Both the position numbers and the translations under genes were made by a program. From Lineus longissimus (Eukaryota > Nemertea > Pilidiophora > Heteronemertea > Lineidae): 64,000 nt of DNA. Of the stretch, positions 48,039-59,844 are shown piece by piece (the first letter of the stretch is position 1; every line of letters begins with the position of its first letter). The stretch is from assembly GCF_910592395.1 (NCBI RefSeq), contig NC_088323.1, positions 16,417,501 through 16,481,500 on the forward strand. The letters run 5' to 3'. The notes beneath the pieces are model-generated. The model worked only from the letters and a program-made list of their open reading frames with translations, searched no databases and was not told the DNA's origin.

Positions 48039-50952
48039 TTCGTCGTCGTCGTCTTTCGTCGTCGTCTTTCGTTTTTCGTCGTCGTCTTTCGTCGTCGTCT
48101 TTCGTCGTCTTTCGTCTTCCGTCTTTCGTCGTCGTCTTCCGTCGTCGTCTTCCGTCGTCGTCTTCCGTCGTCGTCTTTCGTCGTCGTCTTCCGTCGTCGT
48201 CGTTCGTCGTGGTCTTCCGTCGTCGTCTTTCGTCGTCGTCTTTCGTCGTCGTCTTTCGTCGTCGTCTTCCGTCGTCGTCTTTCGTCGTCGTCTTTCGTCG
48301 TCGTCTTCCGTCGTCGTCTTTCGTCGTCGTCTTCCGTCGTCGTCTTCCGTCGTCGTCTTCCGTCGTCGTCTTTCGTCGTCGTCTTTCGTCGTCGTCTTCC
48401 GTCGTCGTCTTTCGTCGTCGTCTTTCGTCGTCGTCTTTCGTCGTCGTCTTTCGTCGTCGTCTTCCGTCGTCGTCTTTCGTCGTCGACTTTCGTCGTCGTC
48501 TTTCGTCGTCGTCTTTGCTCGTCGTCGTCTCCCGTCGTCGTCTATGCTCGTCGTCGTCTTTGCTCGTCGTCGTCTATGCTCGTCGTCGTCTATGCTCGTC
48601 GTCGTCTTTGCTCGTCGTCGTCTTTGCTCGTCGTCGTCTTTCGTCGTCGTCTTCCGTCGTCGTCTTTGCTCGTCGTCGTCTTTGCTCGTCGTCGTCTTTG
48701 CTCGTCGTCGTCTATGCTCGTCGTCGTCTTTCGTCGTCGTCTTCCGTCGTCGTCTTTGCTCGTCGTCGTCTTTGCTCGTCGTCGTCTTTGCTCGTCGTCG
48801 TCTTTGCTCGTCGTCGTCTTTGCTCGTCGTCGTCTTTCGTCGTCGTCTTTCGTCGTCGTCTTCCGTCGTCGTCTTTGCTCGTCGTCGTCTTTGCTCGTCG
48901 TCGTCTTTGCTCGTCGTCGTCTTCCGTCGTCGTCTTTGCTCGTCGTCGTCTTTGCTCGTCGTCGTCTTTGCTCGTCGTCGTCTTCCGTCGTCGTCTTTGC
49001 TCGTCGTCGTCTTTGCTCGTCGTCGTCTTTGCTCGTCGTCGTCTTTGCTCGTCGTCGTCTTTCGTCGTCGTCTTTCGTCGTCGTCTTCCGTCGTCGTCTT
49101 TGCTCGTCGTCGTCTATGCTCGTCGTCGTCTTTGCTCGTCGTCGTCTTTGCTCGTCGTCGTCTTCCGTCGTCGTCTTTGCTCGTCGTCGTCTATGCTCGT
49201 CGTCGTCTATGCTCGTCGTCGTCTATGCTCGTCGTCGTCTATGCTCGTCGTCGTCTTTGCTCGTCGTCGTCTTTGCTCGTCGTCGTCTTTGCTCGTCGTC
49301 GTCTATGCTCGTCGTCGTCTTTGCTCGTCGTCGTCTTTCGTCGTCGTCTTCCGTCGTCGTCTATGCTCGTCGTCGTCTTTGCTCGTCGTCGTCTTTGCTC
49401 GTCGTCGTCTTTGCTCGTCGTCGTCTTTGCTTGTCGTCGTCTATGCTCGTCGTCGTCTTTGCTCGTCGTCGTCTTTGCTTGTCGTCGTCTATGCTCGTCG
49501 TCGTCTTTGCTCGTCGTCGTCTTTGCTCGTCGTCGTCTATGCTCGTCGTCGTCTTTGCTCGTCGTCGTCTATGCTCGTCGTCGTCTATGCTCGTCGTCGT
49601 CTATGCTCGTCGTCGTCTTTGCTCGTCGTCGTCTATGCTCGTCGTCGTCTATGCTCGTCGTCGTCTATGCTCGTCGTCGTCTTTGCTCGTCGTCGTCTAT
49701 GCTCGTCGTCGTCTTTGCTCGTCGTCGTCTTTGCTTGTCGTCGTCTATGCTCGTCGTCGTCTTTGCTCGTCGTCCTCTTTGCTTGTCGTCGTCTTTGCTC
49801 GTCGTCGTCTTTGCTCGTCGTCGTCTTTGCTCGTCGTCGTCTATGCTCGTCGTCGTCTATGCTCGTCGTCGTCTTTGCTCGTCGTCGTCTATGCTCGTCG
49901 TCGTCTTTGCTCGTCGTCGTCTATGCTCGTCGTCGTCTATGCTCGTCGTCGTCTATGCTCGTCGTCGTCTTTGCTCGTCGTCCTCTTTGCTTGTCGTCGT
50001 CTATGCTCGTCGTCGTCTTTGCTCGTCGTCGTCTTTGCTCGTCGTCGTCTATGCTCGTCGTCGTCTATGCCCGTCGTCGTCTATGCTCGTCGTCGTCTAT
50101 GCTCGTCGTCGTCTATGCTCGTCGTCGTCTATGCTCGTCGTCGTCTATGCTCGTCGTCGTCTTTGCTCGTCGTCGTCTATGCTCGTCGTCGTCTATGCTC
50201 GTCGTCGTCTATGCTCGTCGTCGTCTATGCTCGTCGTCGTCTATGCTCGTCGTCGTCTATGCCCGTCGTCGTCTTTGCTCGTCGTCGTCTATGCTCGTCG
50301 TCGTCTTTGCTCGTCGTCGTCTATGCTCGTCGTCGTCTTTGCTCGTCGTCGTCTATGCTCGTCGTCGTCTATGCTCGTCGTCGTCTTTGCTCGTCGTCGT
50401 CTTTGCTCGTCGTCGTCTATGCTCGTCGTCGTCTATGCTCGTCGTCGTCTATGCTCGTCGTCGTCTTTGCTCGTCGTCGTCTATGCTCGTCGTCGTCTAT
50501 GCTCGTCGTCGTCTATGCTCGTCGTCGTCTTTGCTCGTCGTCGTCTTTGCTCGTCGTCGTCTTTGCTCGTCGTCGTCTATGCTCGTCGTCGTCTATGCTC
50601 GTCGTCGTCTATGCTCGTCGTCGTCTATGCTCGTCGTCGTCTATGCTCGTCGTCGTCTTTGCTCGTCGTCGTCTATGCTCGTCGTCGTCTTTGCTCGTCG
50701 TCGTCTTTGCTCGTCGTCGTCTATGCTCGTCGTCGTCTATGCTCGTCGTCGTCTTTGCTCGTCGTCGTCTATGCTCGTCGTCGTCTTTCGTCGTCGTCTT
50801 CCGTCGTCGTCTTTGCTCGTCGTCGTCTTCCGTCGTCGTCTTTGCTCGTCGTCGTCTTTGCTCGTCGTCGTCTTTGCTCGTCGTCGTCTATGCTCGTCGT
50901 CGTCTATGCTCGTCGTCGTCTATGCTCGTCGTCGTCTTTGCTCGTCGTCGTC
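48039..50952 (+). repeat. CGTCGT satellite of 13-bp and 16-bp units, 2.9 kb
   Basis: The 13-bp unit (tttcgtcgtcgtc, with ttcc variants) dominates 48039-48510. From there a 16-bp unit with an extra GCT (tttgctcgtcgtcgtc or tatgctcgtcgtcgtc) mixes in and is almost pure from about 49350 to 50770. Mixed units return at the right end. All three plus-strand frames stay open for more than 900 codons because both periods equal 1 modulo 3. Every frame therefore reads the same Ser/Arg/Val-rich peptide in turn. I regard this as satellite, not a gene; the orphan exon to the left suggests it may lie in an intron. Confidence 0.96.
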
Positions 50953-50956
50953 CTAA

Positions 50957-51068
50957 CCTAATCTCCATCGTGGTTGGGTTGTGACATTGACCGAGACATA
51001 GCCAAGTTGTAACCTAATCTCCATCGTGGTTGGGTTGTGACATTGACCAAGACATAGCCAAGTTGTAA
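50957..51068 (+). repeat. 56-bp tandem duplication
   Basis: Two almost identical units beginning cctaatctccatcgtggttg (50957 and 51013) adjoin the right edge of the CGTCGT satellite. They differ at one base (accgag/accaag). Confidence 0.93.
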
Positions 51069-51510
51069 TGTACTAAATTTCATTATCTTAGCTTCAGTGG
51101 TTAAGAGACATGCCATAGTTACCCTCAAACAGCCAATTTAAACCATTTGACCTCTGTGACCTTGAAAATTAGGTCAAATCAAAAACCTGTACGATATGTG
51201 ATGTATCTTTGCCAGGAGAACTTAAATTAGCGAAAACGAGTTGCTTATAAGTGAGATATGGCACTTTTTAGGTTTTAACTTTTGGTCCCCTGGTGGCCAT
51301 GTCGAGAATCAGGTCAGACCGAAAGACAGAGTTGGAGGTCACCTGACCTGGGGGGGGGTCAGTGTACAAAGTTTCAAGTTCATAGCCCTAGCGGTTAAGA
51401 AAAGTGCCACTGTTTTTGAAACAGGATACAGATGACGACTGACGACACTGCAGTGTTGTATAGACTCCCCTACGGTGAGCCAAAAAGGCTTTCCTATGCA
51501 GTAAACCACC
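51069..51510 (+). mobile_element. Probable interspersed repeat (SINE/LINE-tail-like)
   Basis: The text caaagtttcaagttcatagc, ccctagcggttaagaaaagt and tagactcccctacggtgagc has the style of abundant invertebrate interspersed repeats ending in a ccctacggtgagccaaaa tail. I know that resemblance only in general terms. There is no coding frame and the borders are uncertain. Confidence 0.3.
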
Positions 51511-52192
51511 AGAAGCTGCTGGTTGAGTTGAGTTTGTTCACACAAATTCTTCTGTACATTCTTGATAACTTAGAGTAGAAAGTAGAAGACAAAATAAATA
51601 GTATTGAATATAATCTGCATCTAGATATTTACATAATATAGAACATATACAAAACAACAATAACTGATCATTCGAATTCCAAGAAATATCAAGAGTACTT
51701 TATCTGCTTCTGCAATTTATTCTTGATAAATACAAGTATAAGTAAACAAATAAACAAAAAATAGTTCTGTTAGAAATTTAACTTTTCAGAAGCCAAGGAT
51801 ATGAATAAGTTTTTGAAGTTCCTCCACATGGTCTTATCACAATGTTTTGAACAATGAGGATGAGCGACGGCCAGGGAACACTGTGACTTAACCTTGACAA
51901 AGATGGTTTCCAGACCTACAAAAGCTTGACATTTTATATTACGATACACTAAAGGGCTAGCTCTCTTCTGTACATGTATGATAACATAATAAACGTCATG
52001 ACAAGACATCCTCACGCAATCAAGAATTCCTCGTCTACTTAGGACAGTCCCATTGATGTTCTGTTCTAAATCCTGTCATGGAACGTACAATCGTTATAGT
52101 GCTTGATATGTTCCATGAATTCAACACACTCCAAGGTGAATGATTGTGGACTAGATGACATGTCTAGAGAAACAGACAGCACAAGTCTACAA
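51511..52192 (-). other. Candidate 3' UTR on the minus strand
   Basis: AT-rich unique sequence between the putative terminal coding exon and a minus-strand AATAAA at 51716-51721. No separate gene is seen. Confidence 0.35.
51716..51721 (-). promoter_or_regulatory. Poly(A) signal AATAAA (minus strand)
   Basis: Plus-strand tttatt lies about 470 bp after the stop of the candidate terminal exon at 52193, giving a plausible 3' UTR. Confidence 0.35.
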
Positions 52193-52272
52193 CTACATGG
52201 ACGGAAAGGGGTCTTCAGCGTTGTTCATGGCCTCTCGCTGCCGGTCTACAGACACATCACACACTGGATGAA
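52193..52272 (-). CDS. Candidate terminal coding exon of an unrecognised gene
   Basis: On the minus strand a pyrimidine-rich acceptor (gttttttcgtttcag) precedes an 80-nt open segment ending in TAG at 52193-52195. With two leading bases it encodes 25 residues ending DRQREAMNNAEDPFPSM. The composition, acceptor and downstream AATAAA together look like a last exon. Sequence directly upstream (higher coordinates) is the 60-bp satellite for 6 kb, so the preceding exon would lie beyond about 58300, leaving the satellite in an intron. Alternatively the satellite frame reads straight into this segment, giving a long repeat protein; that frame lacks an ATG. No homologue was recognised. Confidence 0.4.
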
Positions 52273-52308
52273 CTGAAACGAAAAAACAAATCATTACAAC
52301 TTTGGTAT

Positions 52309-55300
52309 CCACCAAGTCAACCTCCAGGCAGAGAAACCTGTCTTCTCTGAGAATAGAGACTTTGGTCTTCACCAAGTGAACCTCCAGGCAGAGAAACCGG
52401 TCTTCTCTGAGAATAGAGACTTTGGTCTCCACCAAGTGAACCTCCAGGCAGAGAAACCTGTCTTCTCTGAGGATAGAGACTTTGGTCTCCACCAAGTGAA
52501 CCTCCAGGCAGAGAAACCTGTCTTCTCTGAGGATAGAGACTTTGGTCTCCACCAAGTGAACCTCCAGGCAGAGAAACCTGTCTTCTCTGAGGATAGAGAC
52601 TTTGGTCTCCACCAAGTGAACCTCCAGGCAGAGAAACCTGTCTTCTCTGAGGATAGAGACTTTGGTCTCCACCAAGTGAACCTCCAGGCAGAGAAACCTG
52701 TCTTCTCTGAGGATAGACACTTTGGTCTCCACCAAGTGAACCTCCAGGCAGAGAGACCTGTCTTCTCTGAGAATAGAGACTTTGGTCTCCACCAAGTCAA
52801 CCTCCAGGCAGAGAGACCTGTCTTCTCTGAGGATAGAGACTTTGGTCTCCACCAAGTGAACCTCCAGGCAGAGAAACCTGTCTTCTCTGAGAATAGACAC
52901 TTTGGTCTCCACCAAGTGAACCTCCAGGCAGAGAGACCTGTCTTCTCTGAGAATAGAGACTTTGGTCTCCACCAAGTGAACCTCCAGGCAGAGAAACCTG
53001 TCTTCTCTGAGGATAGAGACTTTGGTCTCCACCAAGTGAACCTCCAGGCAGAGAAACCTGTCTTCTCTGAGGATAGAGACTTTGGTCTCCACCAAGTGAA
53101 CCTCCAGGCAGAGAAACCTGTCTTCTCTGAGGATAGAGACTTTGGTCTCCACCAAGTGAACCTCCAGGCAGAGAAACCTGTCTTCTCTGAGGATAGACAC
53201 TTTGGTCTCCACCAAGTGAACCTCCAGGCAGAGAGACCTGTCTTCTCTGAGAATAGAGACTTTGGTCTCCACCAAGTCAACCTCCAGGCAGAGAGACCTG
53301 TCTTCTCTGAGGATAGAGACTTTGGTCTCCACCAAGTGAACCTCCAGGCAGAGAAACCTGTCTTCTCTGAGAATAGACACTTTGGTCTCCACCAAGTGAA
53401 CCTCCAGGCAGAGAGACCTGTCTTCTCTGAGAATAGAGACTTTGGTCTCCACCAAGTGAACCTCCAGGCAGAGAAACCTGTCTTCTCTGAGAATAGAGAC
53501 TTTGGTCTCCACCAAGTGAACCTCCAGGCAGAGAGACCTGTCTTCTCTGAGGATAGAGACTTTGGTCTCCACCAAGTGAACCTCCAGGCAGAGAAACCTG
53601 TCTTCTCTGAGAATAGAGACTTTGGTCTCCACCAAGTGAACCTCCAGGCAGAGAAACCTGTCTTCTCTGAGGACAGTGACTTTGGTCTCCACCAAGTGAA
53701 CCTCCAGGCAGAGAAACCTGTCTTCTCTGAGGATAGAGACTTTGGTCTCCACCAAGTGAACCTCCAGGCAGAGAGACCAGTCTTCTCTGAGGATAGAGAC
53801 TTTGGTCTCCACCAAGTGAACCTCCAGGCAGAGAAACCTGTCTTCTCTGAGGATAGAGACTTTGGTCTCCACCAAGTGAACCTCCAGGCAGAGAGACCTG
53901 TCTTCTCTGAGGACAGTGACTTTGGTCTCCACCAAGTGAACCTCCAGGCAGAGAAACCTGTCTTCTCTGAGGATAGAGACTTTGGTCTCCACCAAGTGAA
54001 CCTCCAGGCAGAGAAACCTGTCTTCTCTGAGTATAGAGACTTTGGTCTCCACCAAGTGAATCTCCAGGCAGAGAAACCTGTCTTCTCTGAGAATAGACAC
54101 TTTGGTCTCCATCAAGTGAACCTCCAGGCAGAGAAACCTGTCTTCTCTGAGGACAGTGACTTTGGTCTCCACCAAGTGAACCTCCAGGCAGAGAAACCTG
54201 TCTTCTCTGAGAATAGAGACTTTGGTCTCCACCAAGTGAACCTCCAGGCAGAGAAACCTGTCTTCTCTGAGAATAGAGACTTTGGTCTCCACCAAGTGAA
54301 CCTCCAGGCAGAGAGACCTGTCTTCTCTGAGAATAGAGACTTTGGTCTCCACCAAGTGAACCTCCAGGCAGAGAAACCTGTCTTCTCTGAGAATAGAGAC
54401 TTTGGTCTCCACCAAGTGAACCTCCAGGCAGAGAAACCTGTCTTCTCTGAGAATAGAGACTTTGGTCTCCACCAAGTGAACCTCCAGGCAGAGAGACCTG
54501 TCTTCTCTGAGAATAGAGACTTTGGTCTCCACCAAGTGAACCTCCAGGCAGAGAAACCTGTCTTCTCTGAGGACAGTGACTTTGGTCTCCACCAAGTGAA
54601 CCTCCAGGCAGAGAGACCAGTCTTCTCTGAGGACAGTGACTTTGGTCTCCATCAAGTGAACCTCCAGGCAGAGAAACCTGTCTTCTCTGAGGACAGTGAC
54701 TTTGGTCTCCACCAAGTGAACCTCCAGGCAGAGAGACCAGTCTTCTCTGAGGATAGTGACATTGGTCTCCACCAAGCGAACCTCCAGGCAGAGAAACCTG
54801 TCTTCTCTGAGGACAGTGACTTTGGTCTCCACCAAGTGAACCTCCAGGCAGAGAAACCTGTCTTCTCTGAGGACAGTGACTTTGGTCTCCACCAAGTGAA
54901 CCTCCAGGCAGAGAAACCTGTCTTCTCTGAGAATAGAGACTTTGGTCTCCACCAAGTGAACCTCCAGGCAGAGAAACCTGTCTTCTATGAGGATAGAGAC
55001 TTTGGTCTCCACCAAGTGAACCTCCAGGCAGAGAAACCTGTCTTCTCTGAGGACAGTGACTTTGGTCTCCACCAAGTGAACCTCCAGGCAGAGAAACCTG
55101 TCTTCTCTGAGGACAGTGACTTTGGTCTCCACCAAGTGAACCTCCAGGCAGAGAAACCTGTCTTCTCTGAGGACAGTGACTTTGGTCTCCACCAAGTGAA
55201 CCTCCAGTCAGTGAAACCTGTCTTCTGAGGACAGTGACTTTGGTCTCCACCAAGTGAACCTCCAGGCAGAGAGACCAGTCTTCTCTGAGGACAGTGACTT

Positions 55301-58282
55301 TGGTCTCCACCAAGTGAACCTCCAGGCAGAGAAACCTGTCTTCTCTGAGGACAGTGACTTTGGTCTCCACCAAGTGAACCTCCAGGCAGAGAAACCTGTC
55401 TTCTCTGAGGACAGTGACTTTGGTCTCCATCAAGTGAACCTCCAGGCAGAGAAACCTGTCTTCTCTGAGGACAGTGACTTTGGTCTCCACCAAGTGAACC
55501 TCCAGGCAGAGAAACCTGTCCTCTCTGAGTATAGAGACTTTGGTCTCCACCAAGTGAATCTCCAGGCAGAGAAACCTGTCTTCTCTGAGAATAGACACTT
55601 TGGTCTCCACCAAGTGAACCTCCAGGCAGAGAAACCTGTCTTCTCTGAGGATAGAGACTTTGGTCTCCACCAAGTGAACCTCCAGGCAGAGAAACCTGTC
55701 TTCTCTGAGGACAGTGACTTTGGTCTCCACCAAGTGAACCTCCAGTCAGTGAAACCTGTCTTCTCTGAGGATAGAGACTTTGGTCTCCACCAAGTGAACC
55801 TCCAGGCAGAGAAACCTGTCTTCTCTGAGGACAGTGACTTTGGTCTCCACCAAGTGAACCTCCAGGCAGAGAGACCAGTCTTCTCTGAGGATAGAGACTT
55901 TGGTCTCCACCAAGTGAACCTCCAGGCAGAGAAACCTGTCTTCTCTGAGGACAGTGACTTTGGTCTCCACCAAGTGAACCTCCAGGCAGAGAGACCTGTC
56001 TTCTCTGAGGATAGAGACTTAGGTCTCCACCAAGTGAACCTCCAGGCAGAGAGACCAGTCTTCTCTGAGGATAGAGACTTTGGTCTCCACCAAGTGAACC
56101 TTCAGGCAGAGAGACCAGTCTTCTCTGAGGATAGAGACTTTGGTCTCCACCAAGTGAACCTCCAGGCAGAGAAACCAGTCTTCTCTGAGGATAGAGACTT
56201 TGGTCTCCACCAAGTGAACCTCCAGGCAGAGAGACCAGTCTTCTCTGAGGATAGAGACTTTGGTCTCCACCAAGTGAACCTCCAGGCAGAGAGACCTGTC
56301 TTCTCTGAGGACAGTGACTTTGGTCTCCACCAAGTGAACCTCCAGGCAGAGAAACCTGTCTTCTCTGAGGATAGAGACTTTGGTCTCCACCAAGTGAACC
56401 TCCAGGCAGAGAAACCTGTCTTCTCTGAGTATAGAGACTTTGGTCTCCACCAAGTGAATCTCCAGGCAGAGAAACCTGTCTTCTCTGAGAATAGACACTT
56501 TGGTCTCCACCAAGTGAACCTCCAGGCAGAGAAACCTGTCTTCTCTGAGGACAGTGACTTTGGTCTCCACCAAGTGAACCTCCAGTCAGTGAAACCTGTC
56601 TTCTCTGAGGATAGAGACTTTGGTCTCCACCAAGTGAACCTCCAGGCAGAGAAACCTGTCTTCTCTGAGGACAGTGACTTTGGTCTCCACCAAGTGAACC
56701 TCCAGGCAGAGAAACCTGTCTTCTCTGAGAATAGAGACTTTGGTCTCCACCAAGTGAACCTCCAGGCAGAGAAACCTGTCTTCTCTGAGGACAGTGACTT
56801 TGGTCTCCACCAAGTGAACCTCCAGGCAGAGAAACCAGTCTTCTCTGAGGATAGAGACTTTGGTATCCACCAAGTGAACCTCCAGGCAGAGAAACCTGTC
56901 TTCTCTGAGGACAGTGACTTTGGTCTCCACCAAGTGAACCTCCAGGCAGAGAAACCTGTCTTCTCTGAGAATAGAGACTTTGGTCTCCACCAAGTGAACC
57001 TCCAGGCAGAGAAACCTGCCTTCTCTGAGGATAGAGACTTTGGTATCCACCAAGTGAACCTCCAGGCAGAGAAACCTGTCTTCTCTGAGGATAGAGACTT
57101 TGGTCTCCACCAAGTGAACCTCCAGGCAGAGAGACCTGTCTTCTCTGAGGATAGTGACTTTGGTCTCCACCAAGTGAACCTCCAGGCAGAGAAACCTGTC
57201 TTCTATGAGGATAGAGACTTTGGTCTCCACCAAGTGAACCTCCAGGCAGAGAAACCTGCCTTCTCTGAGAATAGACACGTTGGTCTCCACCAAGTGAACC
57301 TCCAGGCAGAGAAACCTGTCTTCTCTGAGAATAGAGACTTTGGTCTCCACCAAGTGAACCTCCAGGCAGAGAAACCTGCCTTCTCTGAGTATAGAGACTT
57401 TGGTCTCCACCAAGTGAACCTCCAGGCAGAGAAACCTGTCTTCTCTGAGGATAGAGACTTTGGTCTCCACCAAGTGAACCTCCAGGCAGAGAAACCTGTC
57501 TTCTCTGAGGATAGAGACTTTGGTCTCCACCAAGTGAACCTCCAGGCAGAGAAACCTGTCTTCTCTGAGGACAGTGACTTTGGTCTCCACCAAGTGAACC
57601 TCCAGTCAGTGAAACCTGTCTTCTCTGAGGACAGTGACTTTGGTCTCCACCAAGTGAACCTCCAGGCAGTGAAACCTGTCTTCTCTGAGTATAGAGACTT
57701 TGGTCTCCACCAAGTGAACCTCCAGGCAGAGAGACCTGTCTTCTCTGAGGACAGTGACTTTGGTCTCCACCAAGTGAACCTCCAGGCAGTGAAACCTGTC
57801 TTCTCTGAGGATAGAGACTTTGGTCTCCACCAAGTGAACCTCCAGGCAGAGAAACCTGTCTTCTCTGAGGACAGTGACTTTGGTCTCCACCAAGTGAACC
57901 TCCAGGCAGAGAAACCTGTCTTCTCTGAGTATAGAGACTTTGGTCTCCACCAAGTGAACCTCCAGGCAGAGAAACCTGTCTTCTCTGAGTATAGAGACTT
58001 TGGTCTCCACCAAGTGAACCTCCAGGCAGAGAAACCTGTCTTCTCTGAGGACAGTGACTTTGGTCTCCACCAAGTGAACCTCCAGGCAGAGAAACCTGTC
58101 TTCTCTGAGAATAGAGACTTTGGTCTCCACCAAGTGAACCTCCAGGCAGAGAGACCTGTCTTCTCTGAGGACAGTGACTTTGGTCTCCACCAAGTGAACC
58201 TCCAGGCAGAGAAACCTGTCTTCTATGAGGATAGACTTTGGTCTCCACCAAGTGAACCTCCAGGCAGAGAAACCTGTCTTCT
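52309..58282. repeat. 60-bp satellite, about 100 copies, with 480-bp block duplications
   Basis: Units containing cctccaggcagagaaacctg, tcttctctgagga and tttggtctccaccaagtgaa repeat every 60 bp. A 2-bp deletion at about 55226 changes phase between the halves. A run of eight variant units at 52681-53160 is repeated, in the same order, from 53161 (480 bp later). The variant pair gtatagagac then aatctcc-gaatagacac recurs near 54030, 55530 and 56430. Because 60 is 20 codons, frames of up to about 1,000 codons are open on both strands. On the minus strand the frame VETKVSILREDRFLCLEVHL is cut by TGA in copies carrying cagtcagtgaaacc (near 55745, 56585 and 57605). No frame begins with an ATG in a gene-like context. 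Confidence 0.97.
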
Positions 58283-59844
58283 CCGATGATATAGACTTTG
58301 GACCTGAATAGGTCACCCGTGTAACATGTGAGAAGGGAGATCCCCTATTGGTGCACAGTATAGCGAAACTGTACTTAATCTTGAACACAAATAGAAATCT
58401 CTCATGAAATTAAACCCGAGAGATTGGCCTGTGCACTTAAGCCCCTGAAGACCACTGACCACTGACAGCTCCCCGAGTGAATCCCCTAACCCCTGATTGG
58501 ACCCCCCAGTGCCCGCCTATTCTCCCCCTCTCATCCACAGGGAAGCCGCAATGGCTTGGAACTTACATCATCATAACCGTAGTCTGTTCGTCCTGTCTCT
58601 TGCCCGTTGTGGTTCGTCCGGTCCCGCGCACGAAAAGCTTCTGCAACGGAAATTTCAATCTATGAAAGTGGGGGTTGGCCTTGTCTCATTAGCTCTCCAA
58701 ACGCCCGTGTCACTATTTTCTTCCATTGATTAAAAAAAATTGATAAGAAATATATCTCTGTCAAAGGCCCAATAGTGGGGCAGGACACCAGATATGATGA
58801 TGATGATGATGATGATGTTGAAAGTATATGACACAATCATCAGCATTCTTTTGAAATGTTTGCTTGTCCTCTTGGGTCTTAATGTTTCTGACAGTTTCTT
58901 TATGTCAAGGGCTCGAATAAGAGCACTATCTCTGTGCCTTTTGCTAAGGCCAAAACATCTTTTAACCAATATGCCCTGTGTCAACTCGAGTTTCTTCAGA
59001 TTACCCTTGCTAATGCCAATGCCAACCTGACTATGACCAGATCAGCAGTACAAAATATACAAATTATGCTATGATCCACTCGTATAAGGCTGGCACAACA
59101 AATGCAGTGACCATGACGAGCACGGCATGAAAGCACCAGAACGATTCTATTATTTAATGACATGACGTAAGTCGTTCAACTGATGTTACCAACGCTCCCA
59201 ATAAAAACTGCGCATTCAAGACGCGTGGAGCTTCAAGATCAGACGCGAGGAGCACAGGCCACGCCACGTTTTCTAAGCACAGGCCACGCCACGCAATGGT
59301 AAGACAGATTCGGTCTTGGGCATTACTCTGGCATATCCCAACCTCCACTTCTGTAAATGAGCACACATCCAATTCCGAATTCCGATTTCCAAGAAATTTG
59401 CCGTTTTCCTCAGCAACCAAGAAGCCAATGACGGCTGCGCACTATATCATTCCTGTCCAGTCCTCGCCACATGCGAACTCCTGCTTCATTTCAGTTTGCC
59501 AAGCAGTTTTTGAATTTCGTCTTACTCCAAAGATTTATCCCCCCCCTTCAATTCAAAATATTTCCCCTCATTTGGCTGCAGAAAAGACTTCGTGGCCGAA
59601 CTCCACGTGTCCTTTTGTTCGTGAGGTTTAGACAGTTTCGGTTGGTTTCGGATCTCATTAGTGAGGTTCCGCAACACTCCCGAATGACGACGAGGAATTA
59701 TTTGTTTTTGTGACGAATTCTTTTATGATTTTGTTCGAATTCGTCAAGAACACCTCAAAAATCGCACCCTAAGCTTCTGGGCCTTTCACTCGGAACAAGT
59801 TTCTAGAGCTCGTGTTACCGTTACTATCACTTTTATCATTGCAG
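58283..59844. other. Intergenic or intronic, no gene firmly supported
   Basis: It includes an ATG-rich microsatellite at about 58793-58818 (atgatg). A weak possible first exon at 58541-58735 (acceptor tcatccacag; ATG at 58551 in gccgcaATGG) does not join in phase to the exon at 59845 with a good donor. Confidence 0.35.

Noticed and set aside
48018-50984. Three overlapping open frames of more than 900 codons, Ser/Arg/Val-rich
   Set aside because: All three are the same short satellite read in rotation. No protein-like non-repeat flanks or domains are present.
52193-58388. Frames of 800-1,090 codons on both strands of the 60-bp array as giant repeat proteins
   Set aside because: They have no ATG in a gene context and mutually overlap on both strands. 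The best minus frame is broken by a 2-bp deletion and several TGA-bearing units.
58541-58735. First coding exon for the unknown gene (ATG at 58551)
   Set aside because: It has a good initiation context, but no convincing donor gives the phase required by the exon at 59845.
58793-58818. Run of ATG codons as a translation start
   Set aside because: It is a simple ATG microsatellite with no gene-like frame after it.
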